Source: Mesorhabditis belari
Lineage: Eukaryota; Nematoda; Chromadorea; Rhabditida; Rhabditidae
DNA length: 64,000 nucleotides
Direction of reading: 5' to 3'
Assembly: GCA_958450365.1 (NCBI GenBank)
Contig: CAUEEP010000733.1
Coordinates: forward strand, 496,001 to 560,000
In this document: piece by piece, positions 1-11,133 of the stretch
Layout of the letters: every line of letters begins with the position of its first letter
Position numbering within the stretch: the stretch's first letter is position 1
Program-made: the position numbers and the translations under genes
The notes under the pieces: model-generated
The model's input: only the letters and a program-made list of their open reading frames with translations
What the model was told of the DNA's origin: nothing
The model's database searches: none

Positions 1-33
1 ATCATTTATTTTGACCTTTTCTCAAAAACTTAC

Positions 34-1383
34 TTCAACATGCCAATGTTTTCCGAGTGCTGTAACCACTCTTTCTTCAACCGGTCGATGACAAGCTCCA
101 CAAATAGGAATTCCCATTGTATCGTGACACCGAAGACAGTACAATTCACCGCCGACTTCTCGTGAATCCGTTGTCAGTTCAATACTAAAAGAAATTTAAA
201 CAATACGACTAATTCTTGAAAAAATCCTAAAACAACTAACTTGCAGCGTTTACATTTGAAATGATATGGATGATAAGTGTCGCCACGGAACTTGATGTGT
301 TGTCCATCTTCAATCATTGCGTGGCATCTAAAATTTCAATTTTACGTTACTTTTGATATTATATTATAAAAATTGAAACTTTTAAACCCACTTGTGACAA
401 ACATATCGCCCAGCTCCGGCCGCTTTCTCTCTTTCATTGCACTCTCGACATAAAGCTCTGGAAAAGATTTGCTTTGCTTACAATTTTTACAAGAATTTCT
501 AAGCCCAACCGAACGTTTAGTTCTAAATTTCTATTTTTACAAAAGAAATTTCTAGTTTATACCTTCCAGCGTTTCTTAAAAATCCGATATCAGCCAACAT
601 TTTATCGCAAAGTTCACAACGGAAACATTCGGGATGCCATGAGGCATTCATCGCTTTGATCACTCTACCCACAATGAATTCGTCTGAAAGTTATTGGCAA
701 TTGCTTTTTGAAAAGTTAAAATTTATCTTCCAGTATGCAAATCATATTAGAAAGAGCTTGTTTAGTGCTTTACAACGATCAACGATTCATCAATCGATGA
801 CAATTCTCAACTCCTAATCAGTTTCATTTTAGTTTATCAATTGAGAATTTTAAAATATTATATTTATTGTTTAGCTTGAGAAATTGTTAAGATAAGTCTT
901 TTGATTCAATACTTTTCCGTTTAACAATAACTCACTGCACTTTCCACAGCAGGGGGCGTAAAGTACGTGAAAATCGTGTTCGCAATACTTTCTACCCTCA
1001 AATTCGAAATAAATTCCATCAGGAAACGGTTGGAAACATTGAGCACACCTGAAATTTGAATTGTGACATTGAAAATAAGTTTAGTTATCTTATGAGTGTT
1101 ACTTACACAAAGCAATCACTGTGCCAGACTTGACCGGACGAGTTCACCACTTGATCGTTGACACCAAAGCCTTCGCTGCATCTAAAAACAAATGGTTTTC
1201 TGAGATATTAATCTTACTGTTTGCCTTGTGATTTATTTTCTAATAAGCTTAATCTTAAAAATATTCATTATTGAAATTTTCAATTGACCTATTGCAAAAC
1301 AAATTCTCGAATCCATGAGCCAACTGAGCGATATCACCGTTATTCCCATTCACCGCCGAGCTGTCCAACGCCCCGGGCGCCAT
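34..1383 (-). CDS. unc-97: PINCH/UNC-97 LIM-domain adaptor, 5' part (3' end outside window)
   Basis: Eight exons fit with consistent phase: 1289-1383, 1107-1181, 936-1048, 563-683, 392-457, 241-327 and 34-184, the last continuing beyond position 1 after the donor at 28-33 (seven exons lie inside the window). The start is the ATG at 1383 (MAPGALDSS...). The spliced protein has tandem LIM domains with characteristic PINCH stretches: VCAQCF and [10 protein letters not shown] in LIM1, [16 protein letters not shown] in LIM2, [13 protein letters not shown] in LIM3 and [12 protein letters not shown] entering LIM4. In animals PINCH binds integrin-linked kinase and Rsu1 at integrin adhesions; in C. 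elegans UNC-97 acts in muscle dense bodies. The donor of exon 1 (GTCAAT) and that of exon 5 (GTGGGT) are weak. This is the only single-copy conserved gene in the window and anchors it as nematode. LIM4-5 are not visible. Confidence 0.95.
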
Positions 1384-4300
1384 CTAGATAATAAAAAATT
1401 ATTTAAAGTTATCATTCAATAAAACAGAGTTTTTTAAAAAACCCTATCATGGGGAATCAATTAGAAAAAATGTAAGGAAAGTTAGTTTTCCGTAAAACGA
1501 GTTTCAAAGTTGGCACTGATTTTTGTTGTGAAATCAAAACTTGTATTCTAACAAGGCTAAAAATATAACTAGCTAGTCCTTTTTAACAATCGATAAACTC
1601 TCAAAAATAATTGGGCGACATGACATTTTAAATTCAGCCCTTTTCTCGTTATTCCCTTTTTCGGGCGCTCGTCGCATGCGAGATGCTTTGACTGGCAAAT
1701 GCATGACTCAAATGGTAGAAGGGAAAAAGAAAAGAAAGGCCTAGTTTTGATATGTACTAGATTAGTTGGAAATAAGAAATGAATAGAAAAATAAATAAAT
1801 AAAGTGCAATTTACTATTCAATTCAAGAGGAGATCGAAAAGAATAGTTGAAAATAAAGTTTAGAAAAGTTTAAGCGCTTGGAATTTAAACAAATCTGTCT
1901 TGAAACCCGAAAAATGAATGAGAGCTGATTATTAGAGTTAAACAAATGAGCAAGGTAGATAAAAATAGCAACTTTTGAACTTTAGCCTTAGATTTATAAC
2001 AATAGCAAAACCAAAAACTTTACTGACCTTTTGGCCAAACTATTTTTAACCCAAACCAAACATTTCTATCAATATTTATCAAAGCAAAAAGAAGGCAAAG
2101 AATGCAAAAATCTCTTGGTCATTCACCGACCATTACACCGTCAAAGATCATCGTCGCCTCTCTTTCTCTTTCTCGATTTCTTTGCCGTTTTCTCCCTTCC
2201 AATCAGGCACTGGGGATATTTGGGGGAATTGAGGAAGGGAAACGAGTGAATGCAAGCCAATTTCTCCCTTGAGGCTCTATTTCTTCTCTTTTACCAGGGT
2301 ATACAACCGATTCAAATGTCTTTTTGATTGTCCCCTGCCCCTCCCCCACCACCAGGCACACTTCTAGAATTTGTTGGTAGCTAATTCGGAGTTGTTACTC
2401 AGAAAAGAAGATAATAAGCAGAGAAAAGCTACAGGGAAATTTTCGAGCAATTTTCTTATACTTCTTTCTGCCCTAATAATGGGATCTTTCTAACCAAAAT
2501 CTACAAAACCAATAAGTTATTTAGCAATGACAAAGGCACTGTCTGGTTAAAGATATGTATTGTAAGTCTCAGTTTCTTTTTCATTAAGTAGAGAACAGGG
2601 AAGTTCCAACTAGGCCCTAGAACCTAATTCAGTCTAGGGCTGACCGTGAGTCCGACCTTGACTTTGCCTGGCTGGGAAGTCAGGTCAATCCAAAGTCTTG
2701 ACTTGGCCTTACCGGGCCAAAGTAACGCCAGAGCAAGGCCCGAAGAAATTGCTTCTGAAACATTCTGGTAAAACAAATCACAAGCAAAGTATTCAAGACT
2801 ATTAGGAGTCCTGTAAGGAATCACAAAACTGACTGCATACTGTAAGTTCATCAAAGATTTACTTTTCAATATCTTTAAAATCGATAAGCAATCAGATCTT
2901 ATGTTTTAACAAGACATACGAGATCCAAACGGATTAAGACGTCCAAATATGGGAGTGGGTGCTCAAAGGGGGTCACAGGTTCTCAAACAAATCCTTCTGC
3001 TTTCCTTTTCCTTTTCCTCATCTTACCTCTCTCATTTGCATTAGAGCGAGTGAATACAACTGATCGAGAAGAAAAGGAAAAGAATGGAATGGGGAAAAGA
3101 ACAAATGACCCGCTTTCGAATGTTTAGAAATAACATCATCGTAAACTGTTTACAATCGATGTTCAACGGTTTTGGGAAATGCTTTGAAGTCAGTATTGCT
3201 TTCGAAAGAGAAAGATCCTTTGAAAAAATTAGTAAGAATGGCCTGTTCAAATCCAAACCAGTTCCAAATAAACTTTCAAATCTTACAAACGGTTAAACAA
3301 GTTTTTGTTTTTGTTGTTTAAAACAACAAAAACAACAAGGTTGTTACCAAAATAAAAACAGCGGTTTTTAGTTTTTTTCTAATTAAACTAAATCATTCAA
3401 ATCTTTAGTAACAATTTTTTATAAAACCAAATAAAATTAAGTGAATAGCTTGCCAGTTCTTTAAAAAATGTAACCAATGAAATCCGATTGTTGTCGCTTT
3501 AAAAGCCATCCACAATCATCACATTTCAAAATTTGTAAACCTCAACAATAACTAGAAACTATATCATAAATAGATACAAACAAGAGGAGTTTTGTGCAAA
3601 AATTTGAGAAAGAGGAAAAGAAGAAGAAGGAGACGCAGTTTTGGGTGGCAGAGCGTCTTGGTGGCACAGGTGTTACACTCGTTGCGGGGGCCAATCGGGA
3701 GGAGGAAAAGAGGGGGAAATGGGAAGGAGACTGAATGGAATGAGGGGAAAGATCAGGAGAAAGGCAAAGGAAGAGAAGGAGAAGAATCTCACAACGATTT
3801 GGGTTTTTGACTTTTGGAGGAGATCAATCCAACTTTTAGTGGTGGTCCAAGGCAAACTCGGCTAGTTTCCCACTACTCTTTTAGACAATCAAACCTTAAC
3901 GAACATAAATCCTTGTAATTCTTGAATTCAAAGGTAATTTTTTATTAGAAACAAGCTGGTCAAGCTAATTGTCGAAAAATTTGTCAAAATTAGACTCTAA
4001 CTATGATTTTGACCTATTCTTGGTTAAATTCAGACGGAAATGGATGATGACAAGTGTCCAATCCGACAAACAAACGAATCTAAAAAGATTTAAAGCATGA
4101 TATATTCAAAGTTTTCTTAATATACTAAATGTAAGTTGATAAAAATGTTAACAGTAATGCATCACCAGTTGGCATGAATCCAAATGAGACGCGCGACGTT
4201 GAAAAAGGGGGAAGCGTTGCGGGTGGATGATGGTTGATGTGAATGGGAGAGAGGAGAAAGATATGGAAGAAGAGATGGATGATGAAGGAAAGGGAAAAGC

Positions 4301-4781
4301 AATGGAAAAGAGAACAGAGAACAACGCATTGCAGTGGTTAGGTTTCTCGTTAAATATTGCAGAAGCTTGGATCAGCCATCAGCAACCATTAATGCTATCT
4401 ACCCAGTTTTAGATCGGCTTTACAAGTATAATTTGTACAGGCTTAATTAACATTTACCAATTACTATGTTAATCTAATATATTGTAGGGAAACAAGAGAC
4501 TTTCCAGAGGACAAAAGGCCAAACTGCTAATTGAAAGTCAAAACTTGTAAGCAAATGACATTGTGAGCCGAAGACATAATTTCTGTTCGTATTTTTCATT
4601 GTGTTGAAAACATTTAAAGTTTATTTTTATTAGCAAAACAACATTAGTTTGAACAACAGTTTGAAAGATCAACTTCACTTCAATACTTTGGTGTTTCATT
4701 GCAAAGTTCTCACCAAAAAACTCGGTGATTAGCAAAATTTGGAATTTTTGATCGTTTCTCAGTAAGTGATCAAAAGCAATC
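1384..4781. other. Gene-free stretch upstream of unc-97
   Basis: I see no supportable gene. The block probably includes the unc-97 promoter. It holds a purine-rich low-complexity tract (about 3590-3810, GGAAGAG-like), a near-palindrome of GTTTTTGTTGTTT/AAAACAACAAAAAC around 3307-3334, and degenerate short repeats rich in CTTGACTTTGCC-like words at about 2600-2735. Short open frames here are low complexity and look non-coding. Confidence 0.6.
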
Positions 4782-5696
4782 TTAAAAAATCATATTGACA
4801 TTTTCAAACTTAAAACAATTCTCGGCCACCGAGGTCAGCCGGGCTCCAAAAATTTTTACAGCATAAGCCCATTTTCTCGGATTTACTTTAACCAAAAATG
4901 GTGAAATTTTTGAGGAAAGACAATCCAACCGGCCAGTTTTTCGGTGTTTCGATTTTGAAGTAGTCAAAAATTGACTGGATTTCGTGAGCGTTCCACCGAA
5001 TTACAATTGAACAAGAATCTGATTTTGATTCAAAGTTAACAAATCCTCTTTTGATCAAAATATAATAGCCATTTATTTCCAAGTTTGAAGTAATTCTTGA
5101 TGCAAAACTTTGATTCCATAAAGTTATTAAAACTGTTCAAGCTGAAATTCTGAAATACTTGTCAAATAGCGTACATTATCGTAACAGGAAAACGGGAAGA
5201 ATAGTTAAAGTTCTACATGGAATTGATGTATCGATCAACTTAAAATCATAACATTGTTCAAATTTTTGATCATCGATTCGAATGATAAGCTTTTCTTGTA
5301 AGAAAATTATCAAATGGTCATCGTTTTTGAACAATTCTACCTTCAAAATATCGTTTTCCAAATCAATCTGAACAACCAATTTGTCGATTTTCTTTGGGAT
5401 TAGTCCAGCGAGAAGTTCTTGATTTCTCAGTGATTTTGTGAGTTTCAGAAATTTTTCAGTGGGATTTGGAGTATCATTTCGCTTTCATCACATTCAAACT
5501 TTACTTCACCATGTCCGGCACCAGAAAAATTGAAAAAAAGGGTTTTGATCTTCGTTGGGAAGAATCCATTTAGTAAATAATAATTTCGATGTGATCGTTG
5601 AGTTTTCATTAGTTTCGGTGAAACACTCGCAGATACTGATCTCAAAATTGACGTTTTTAGCTCATCTGGAAGAGTGGTGAGGGGAAAATGTTGCAT
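4782..5696 (-). pseudogene. Decayed F-box-like gene, divergent from the 5902 gene
   Basis: The ATG at 5696 begins an F-box-like N-terminus (TLPDELKTSILRSV) that breaks after about 83 codons. Further pieces in other frames follow on the same strand: at 5176-5400 (GLIPKKIDKLVVQIDLEND) and 4888-5082 (IQSIFDYFKIETPKNW). The last resembles the IIFDYFAVITWDK stretch of the 42756 gene. Several frameshifts and stops separate the pieces, so I call it a pseudogene. It is head-to-head with the 5902 gene, only about 200 bp apart. The left end of the tandem unit lies within its first codons; the same sequence recurs at 21878-21920. Confidence 0.6.
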
Positions 5697-5901
5697 TTTG
5701 AAATCTAATGGAGATTAAAATAAGATTAAAAGTAAGTAAGTGATCTCAGTTTTCACGATTTCACGATTCCCATAGAGTTGTGAAAAGTGACAAAAGAAAG
5801 AGAGAAGGCACTCGAAAAGGGGAGATTTCGAGATAGGAAAAACAAATATTGATTGATGAAAGGCTTTTTCGAAAAAACTCTTAGACTTTTTTCCTATTTT
5901 T

Positions 5902-7113
5902 ATGCCATTTCCAATTCGATTTTTGCCGCAAGAACTTAAAAGTTTAATTCTTGACAATGTCGAGATTATTGCCTATCTAAATTTATCTCAATCAAACAAA
6001 GAATTTCAATATTATATTCGGCATAAAACTTTTCCGCAAAAGATTCAGAAAATTGCCTTGAGTTACGACAATTTTGATGTTAATGATGAGGATTTTACTC
6101 AAATTGGATTCGAATTGGAAATCTCGACAAGGTTAGAGAAATCTTCTTGGAATCAAATCAAACCCGATTCGCTTAATTGGAGAGCTTTTTGGGGTCTAAT
6201 AAACCAAATTTCTTCGTGCAAATCGATTCAAATTGAGGCATATTGTCAGTATGGTATCAAATCAGAGCAATGTTTCGAATTGATGTCGGAATTGCTTTTT
6301 GTTAAGACAAAATTTCTACCGCTTATCAAAACTTTGTCAAGCTTTGAGTTGGAAACGAGTCGTTACATTGTTGATAAATTCGTTCTCGACAATTTTCAGC
6401 CTCAAATTCTCGATCGTTGTCAATTGATTTTGGCTAGAAATCAGCGAAAAAAACGGGATGAGATCAGAGCTTTTCTGAGTGAAGATCAGAAAAGTTTGAA
6501 GATTCAGAATTGTAAGGAAATCTCCTGGAGTGCAGTGGAAGGGATTTACTGGAATGAATTGATGGCAATAAAGCCTAAAATTGTGATTCATTTGAATTTA
6601 ACAGGTTTAGAACAGATTGAAGAAGCTATGAGATTCATGGTCAGGAGCCAAATCTTTCAAGAAAACCAAGTGTTGGCTGTGGGTTTACGTGGGAAAATTG
6701 ACACAAGAACAAGCATGAGATTGAACAACCCTTGCCCAAGTCGAATCAAAGAGACTTTAGAAGAAATGCTTGATGATTCGGATTTGCTTTTAATCGATGA
6801 AAATTCTTCAGAAGTTCTTGAATTCTCTGAATACTTTGAGAAAAATTGTAAAATGGATGAGAATAAAATTTTGGCTTTTCAACGGCCAGTTACCGGACTA
6901 TTGCCTGTGAATTTTGTGCAGGATTTTGATGGAAAATATCAAGAATGGTACTCGAAATGTAAATATCTAAATGCCGAAGTTAAAGAGAAATGGCAACGAT
7001 TTTACAAAAAGGAATTTGAAAATAGGACATGGATTTTCTGCATCAGTTTGTTTAGTCATCCGATTTTTCCGAAACGATTCGTGGAGACGCAATTGTTGAT
7101 GAAAATGTGTTAG
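5902..7113 (+). CDS. F-box-like protein, 403 aa (tandem copy 1)
   Basis: Single-exon frame starting MPFPIRFLPQELKSLIL. Residues 4-45 follow the F-box pattern (LP-x-EL-x-x-LIL, then LNLSQSNKEF). F-box proteins recruit substrates to SCF ubiquitin ligases through Skp1; the remaining ~350 residues would be the substrate side, but I recognise no named domain there. The family shares a C-terminal block seen here as KEKWQRFYKKEFENRTWIF and FVETQLLMKM. About nine amino-acid differences separate it from the copy at 22121, so both frames have stayed open since duplication. The assignment to the F-box class rests on the N-terminal pattern alone. Confidence 0.75.
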   Translation: MPFPIRFLPQELKSLILDNVEIIAYLNLSQSNKEFQYYIRHKTFPQKIQKIALSYDNFDVNDEDFTQIGFELEISTRLEKSSWNQIKPDSLNWRAFWGLINQISSCKSIQIEAYCQYGIKSEQCFELMSELLFVKTKFLPLIKTLSSFELETSRYIVDKFVLDNFQPQILDRCQLILARNQRKKRDEIRAFLSEDQKSLKIQNCKEISWSAVEGIYWNELMAIKPKIVIHLNLTGLEQIEEAMRFMVRSQIFQENQVLAVGLRGKIDTRTSMRLNNPCPSRIKETLEEMLDDSDLLLIDENSSEVLEFSEYFEKNCKMDENKILAFQRPVTGLLPVNFVQDFDGKYQEWYSKCKYLNAEVKEKWQRFYKKEFENRTWIFCISLFSHPIFPKRFVETQLLMKMC

Positions 7114-7324
7114 CAAATGCCAAATGCTAGTTTTTTTTGATTAACCCATTTTTCTACATTCCCTGATATGATCTTAACCTTGATAATAAAGTTTTGCTTG
7201 TCTTGATAAAACAAAATAGAAAATTTATTGCATAGTCTAACAACAGAAACAACAAAAAAGCTCATGATTTGAAGAGATAGAACAAAAAGAAACAAATGGT
7301 TGAATAAAATTGAATGTCGTCTGC

Positions 7325-7680
7325 TTATCGCGCTCTTTTTAACCAGTTTCGAGCTTTGTTGATACGCAAAAATGTTTCTAGACTCTTTTCAAAGACATCA
7401 ACATCCAAAGCATTGCTTTCAACTTCTGGATCCACATTAATCCAAAGAGAAATCCAAGAAAATCTCTTGCGTTCTTGAAATTTATCACTTTTCATTTCTT
7501 GAATCAAATATTTTCTCAACTCTTTCATTTTTCCATCAAATGTTGAACCCAGCTATCGTCAATACTTTTGCTTTCAAGTTCTCAAAAGCAATTTTTCCCA
7601 AATCGTAACCATCATCAAGAATGAACTTTTCCAAATAAAGCAATTTGATGAATTTAAACTCATTAAAATAAGTGAGTGTG
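7325..7680 (-). pseudogene. 3' remnant of an F-box-family gene (copy 1)
   Basis: A 67-codon frame (7325-7528, MKELRKYLIQEMKSDKF...) converges on the 5902 gene. Upstream in a broken frame (about 7530-7670) is coding-like sequence (FIKLLYLEKFILDDGYDLGK) resembling the middle of the F-box family. A stop after IAGFNI separates them. The 67-codon frame is preserved in the second unit (23542-23745), so a very short gene cannot be excluded. I favour a remnant. Confidence 0.45.
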
Positions 7681-7685
7681 TGAAA

Positions 7686-8070
7686 TTTTTTTTTTTAAAA
7701 AAAAAAATTTTCCCCAGAAGGAATTTTTTTTTTTTTAAAAAAAAAAAAAAAAGGGGAGGGTCTATGATTTCTTTGGGAAAGGGGGGGGTACTTTTCTACA
7801 AAAAAAAATTTAAAGAGAACAAAACAGCGCCTCCTCAACAGAGATAATTTTTCAAAAATCTTTAAACTGTCTCAAGGGGAGGGATCTTCCGAAAGTCTTA
7901 ACGGGGGGGGTGTGGGGGGGAAGGAAGGGGGGGTTTGGGCCATAAAACCAAAACGAAAAACTTTGAATCCTAAAAGCCATTTTGTAAAGAATGTGACCAT
8001 TGTAATCAAACCGCCAGTTTATTTAAAAGGTTTTGGGGGGAAGTTTAATTTCGGCGCCGACTCATCCAAG
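7686..8070. repeat. Homopolymer-rich block, absent from the second unit
   Basis: The stretch is built of long runs of T, A and G, such as T-run/A-run pairs at 7688-7755 and several runs of 7-8 G between 7783 and 7930. Nothing similar occurs at the equivalent place in the 21878-28711 unit. Homopolymer inflation in a low-quality assembly is as likely as real sequence. Just after it (8068-8150, plus strand) is a scrap resembling the C-terminus of the 61770 gene (FMDEVQLFVK). Confidence 0.5.
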
Positions 8071-8498
8071 GCGATTTTTTGTAATTCTTGCTGCTACGGT
8101 TTTCGGTAATTCATGGATGAAGTACAGCTCTTCGTGAAATAGCAAGCAGTTCAGTTCAACTATGACTTGCAAGCAAGCAGTTCAGTTCAACTTGTTTTAT
8201 GAAATAGTCTATTTCTTTATACTTTAAAAAGGTTCAATTGAGTTTTTAAATTTCATAACGTAAAGTTCACATTTGTAACCTTATCATTTTGAGCTTTGTG
8301 GTTAGTTTTCATAACCTTTAGAGATATCCCAAGTTTGCTTTACATTGCTTTGTGCTGTTCTTACTTTTGTAAATAAACTTACCAATCACAAACTTTTGTA
8401 AAGAATTTGAAGAACTTACAACTAATAAAACTTAAAATGTCCAGAAGCTTTTTTTGAACAACCGAACAACTAAAAAAACTAAAAGGCACGCAAGCTAC

Positions 8499-8605
8499 CG
8501 TAACAAAACCGCTAGTTTCATTTGATTTTGGTATTATTGATCGAGCCATGCATCGATTGATACCAAAATCAAATTAACTTAATCAAAACTGGTGGCATGA
8601 TTACG
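8499..8605. mobile_element. Fold-back MITE-like inverted repeat (unit 1 copy)
   Basis: Two arms of about 36-46 nt face each other. Each begins CGTAA at the outside and ends at the inside with TTTGATTTTGGTAT or its complement, around a short spacer containing GATCGAGCCATG. The same structure lies downstream of the receptor in the other two complete modules (24382-24496, 61356-61470). Lone arms occur near 7997 and 23928. No coding capacity. Confidence 0.6.
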
Positions 8606-8705
8606 CTATTACTTGCAATTATGTGTCTTTTAGAGAATGCTTTAGGCAAGAAGAACACACTTTATTACTAGAAATTCATAAATAACCAACTATCATAAAC
8701 CTTCA

Positions 8706-10509
8706 TCAAATAACAGACGTTGATGGAACGATTTTTAGTGACCGATTTTTTCTGAAAGGGACAATAAAGTGTCCCACTATTGGTACTTTCGCAAGAATCT
8801 CCAAAATATAATCCCGATACGGTTCAGTGACAACGAAAAGAGCAATCGCCGATTCTGTTCCGTGGGCACCGACGAGTGCAAAGAGGAAATTGTTTAACGC
8901 TGGAAATCTCTCATTAAATCATTCTTTTTCATAAAATACGTTGATTGATGTATCCTGTGTCTAAGCAAATGATTATGCCGTAAGATACCCATGGAATCGT
9001 GTGTGAGCTGAGCGGGATCGCTAACTGTAACTCAAGTATTGTAACTCTAGATTTTTCCATTCAGCTCTAATTGTGGCTTAAAGTAAGAACTTCATCCTCA
9101 CCCACCTGAATGCAAAGTGCTCGGAAAAACTTTTTCTGTATCTTCCTATTTTTCTCACTGATATGTGGAGAAAATTTGTCAATGATCTTATCGCATGAGA
9201 TTAGGTAAAAAAAATCCTAAATCATCTTTTGTTTGTTTTGAACTAGGAAACCAACCAGTGTTGTTATGATGACTACGGTGAAAAAGATCATGAACAGCAC
9301 AATATGTATGGCTTTCAAATTGATATACGGTGGATAAACGGGGCCCATTTTCGCGACATAAATATCAGGATAGTTCGCAAGATATGCGTAAGATGGGTGT
9401 TCCTTAAGAAAAGCAATGCAATTTTCATAAATACATCAAAAACGAGGCACTTCTCATTTCGCGTCAAATTCAATTTCCACTTTTCAAGATCCGATACCAG
9501 ATTTGAAAGGATCCAGATTTGATTTCATATCATTCCCGCAATGTAACTCCATCTCACTATATTTTAGACTAGAACCAGACCAATGGTTCTGTCCGTTACT
9601 GTAGCTCCTGTTCTCCTGTTGTACTAAATCTATTTACACAATCCATTTAGGAATCGTTGATGAATCTGGTACCCAAAAAGATTGGGTTGGGTACAACAAA
9701 GTTTGAATCTCCCGTTTTCAAAAGCACCAACCTGTAACATTTCCCGCATATTCTCACTTGTCGGTCCCTTTTCATAACTAGCTAACTCAAAACCCAGAGC
9801 AATGTTCATGGGAAAAATTCCATATATTAAAAGAAGATAAAGCAAACGACCACGACTAGATAATCTGAGAAAACTCAGTTAAGATAAAGCGTTGCTTACT
9901 TGAGAAAATGATCCTCAGCTAGCAAACTCTGCCATTTGTAGAAAAAGAGCTGATTGATTGAACAAGAAACAGCACCCACGAGAAATGAACCGCAACCCTG
10001 GAAATTTGTCGGATCATCAGGTCCATTTCCCATCAATCTAGTGCTTGGTTTTTGAGATTGGATTTAACACCTGTGACTTTGAATACTCTTTGCCGGGTTT
10101 TAGATTGTTTGAAATCTTTAGAAAATGGGATAATATTGTGAGTTTCAGTAAATTGATTGGCAAGCATTTAGTTTAGGCTTGAAGTAGTCCTTACCAAAGC
10201 TTGCTGGGCTCCAAATTCAAAAACGGTATCCCAGATTCCAAAAATCCTGCCCGATAAGGCCGGAAAATTCAACTCAGGTCGTATGGAGCTGATCACAAAG
10301 TCCAATGCCATCGTTAGAATCTAATGATTTTTTATAAGAAATAAAAATCTCCAAGTTACTTGATACACGACTAAATGTGATCGATAGTCATTCATTTCAG
10401 ACGGGGTTTTCTTCACAATGCAAAACAAAGCCAAGAAATTCAATGGAGTCGACACAATGGCCACAGCGGACTCAAACCATAAATAAAACGATGGCGCATC
10501 GAGCATCAT
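8706..10509 (-). CDS. srh-like seven-transmembrane chemoreceptor, copy A
   Basis: Eight exons keep phase throughout: 10360-10509, 10195-10320, 9900-9997, 9732-9864, 9256-9402, 9106-9186, 8940-9024 and 8706-8899, giving 337 aa. The start is MMLDAPSFYLWFESA. Features typical of nematode Srh receptors are FCIVKKTPSEM after TM1, GSFLVGAVSCS in TM3, PYINLKAIHIVLFMIFF in TM5, IQKKFFRALCIQ before TM6, and GAHGTESAIALFVVTEPYR at TM7 and its end. These are plasma-membrane GPCRs of chemosensory neurons in C. elegans. Two donors are GTTGGT, shared by all copies. All exons are open in this copy. Family level (Str/Srh superfamily) is firm; the subfamily is less so. Confidence 0.85.
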
Positions 10510-11133
10510 CCCAATTTAATATAGATTTTTATTTAATTTAATATAGATTTTTATTTTAATATAGATTTAATAAAGTTTTTGTCGGAGTCCACTTTGGGAT
10601 TTTTCCACTTTTCCAGTTGACATTCCCAGCTGCATTTGCACCTGCATTTCCACTCGGAAATAAAGAAAGCAAATGTTAAAATAAGTCTGATTATTTAAGT
10701 AAATAGCTAGTTATTTTTCAAGGTTTTTGTAATTAGCTTGAATCAATCGTTGCTGTCACATTCATGAGGACAGAAATGTCAAAGATTGAGCATTGAGCGG
10801 TATCTTTAAGGACTCATGCCATTAGTATAGCTTTATGTAAGTCTTGAGTCGCATTGTTCTCTCCGTTTGGCTACTTCTGAATCAACGAGGATCCTCAGAG
10901 AACAGATCTTTTTGCATTTCCTTGAAATTGTTCAAAAATACAAACAAATTCAAGGCAAAACTTCTTTCCAAAAATTTGGACAGGTGAGAGTTACAAATTT
11001 CAGATTGTGATGACTTTTGCTTGTACAAAATGTGGAAAATTTTATTTATCAAAAGAGAATTCGTTGAATTTTGTGGAAAATAGAGTTGAAAGCTGACAAA
11101 AGCACTTGATACTGGAGATTACAATAAAAGCAT
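10510..11133. other. Intergenic block between receptor and PDI-like gene (unit 1)
   Basis: No gene is seen. It should hold the receptor promoter. A local direct repeat of TTTAATATAGATTTTTATT occurs three times at 10515-10575, expanded relative to the other copies. Confidence 0.5.

Noticed and set aside
2624..2869. 81-codon minus frame
   Set aside because: Largely made of a degenerate GC-rich repeat. No homologue recognised.
3592..3865. Arg/Glu/Gly-rich open frames
   Set aside because: Purine-rich low-complexity DNA, open in several frames at once, with no start context or motif.
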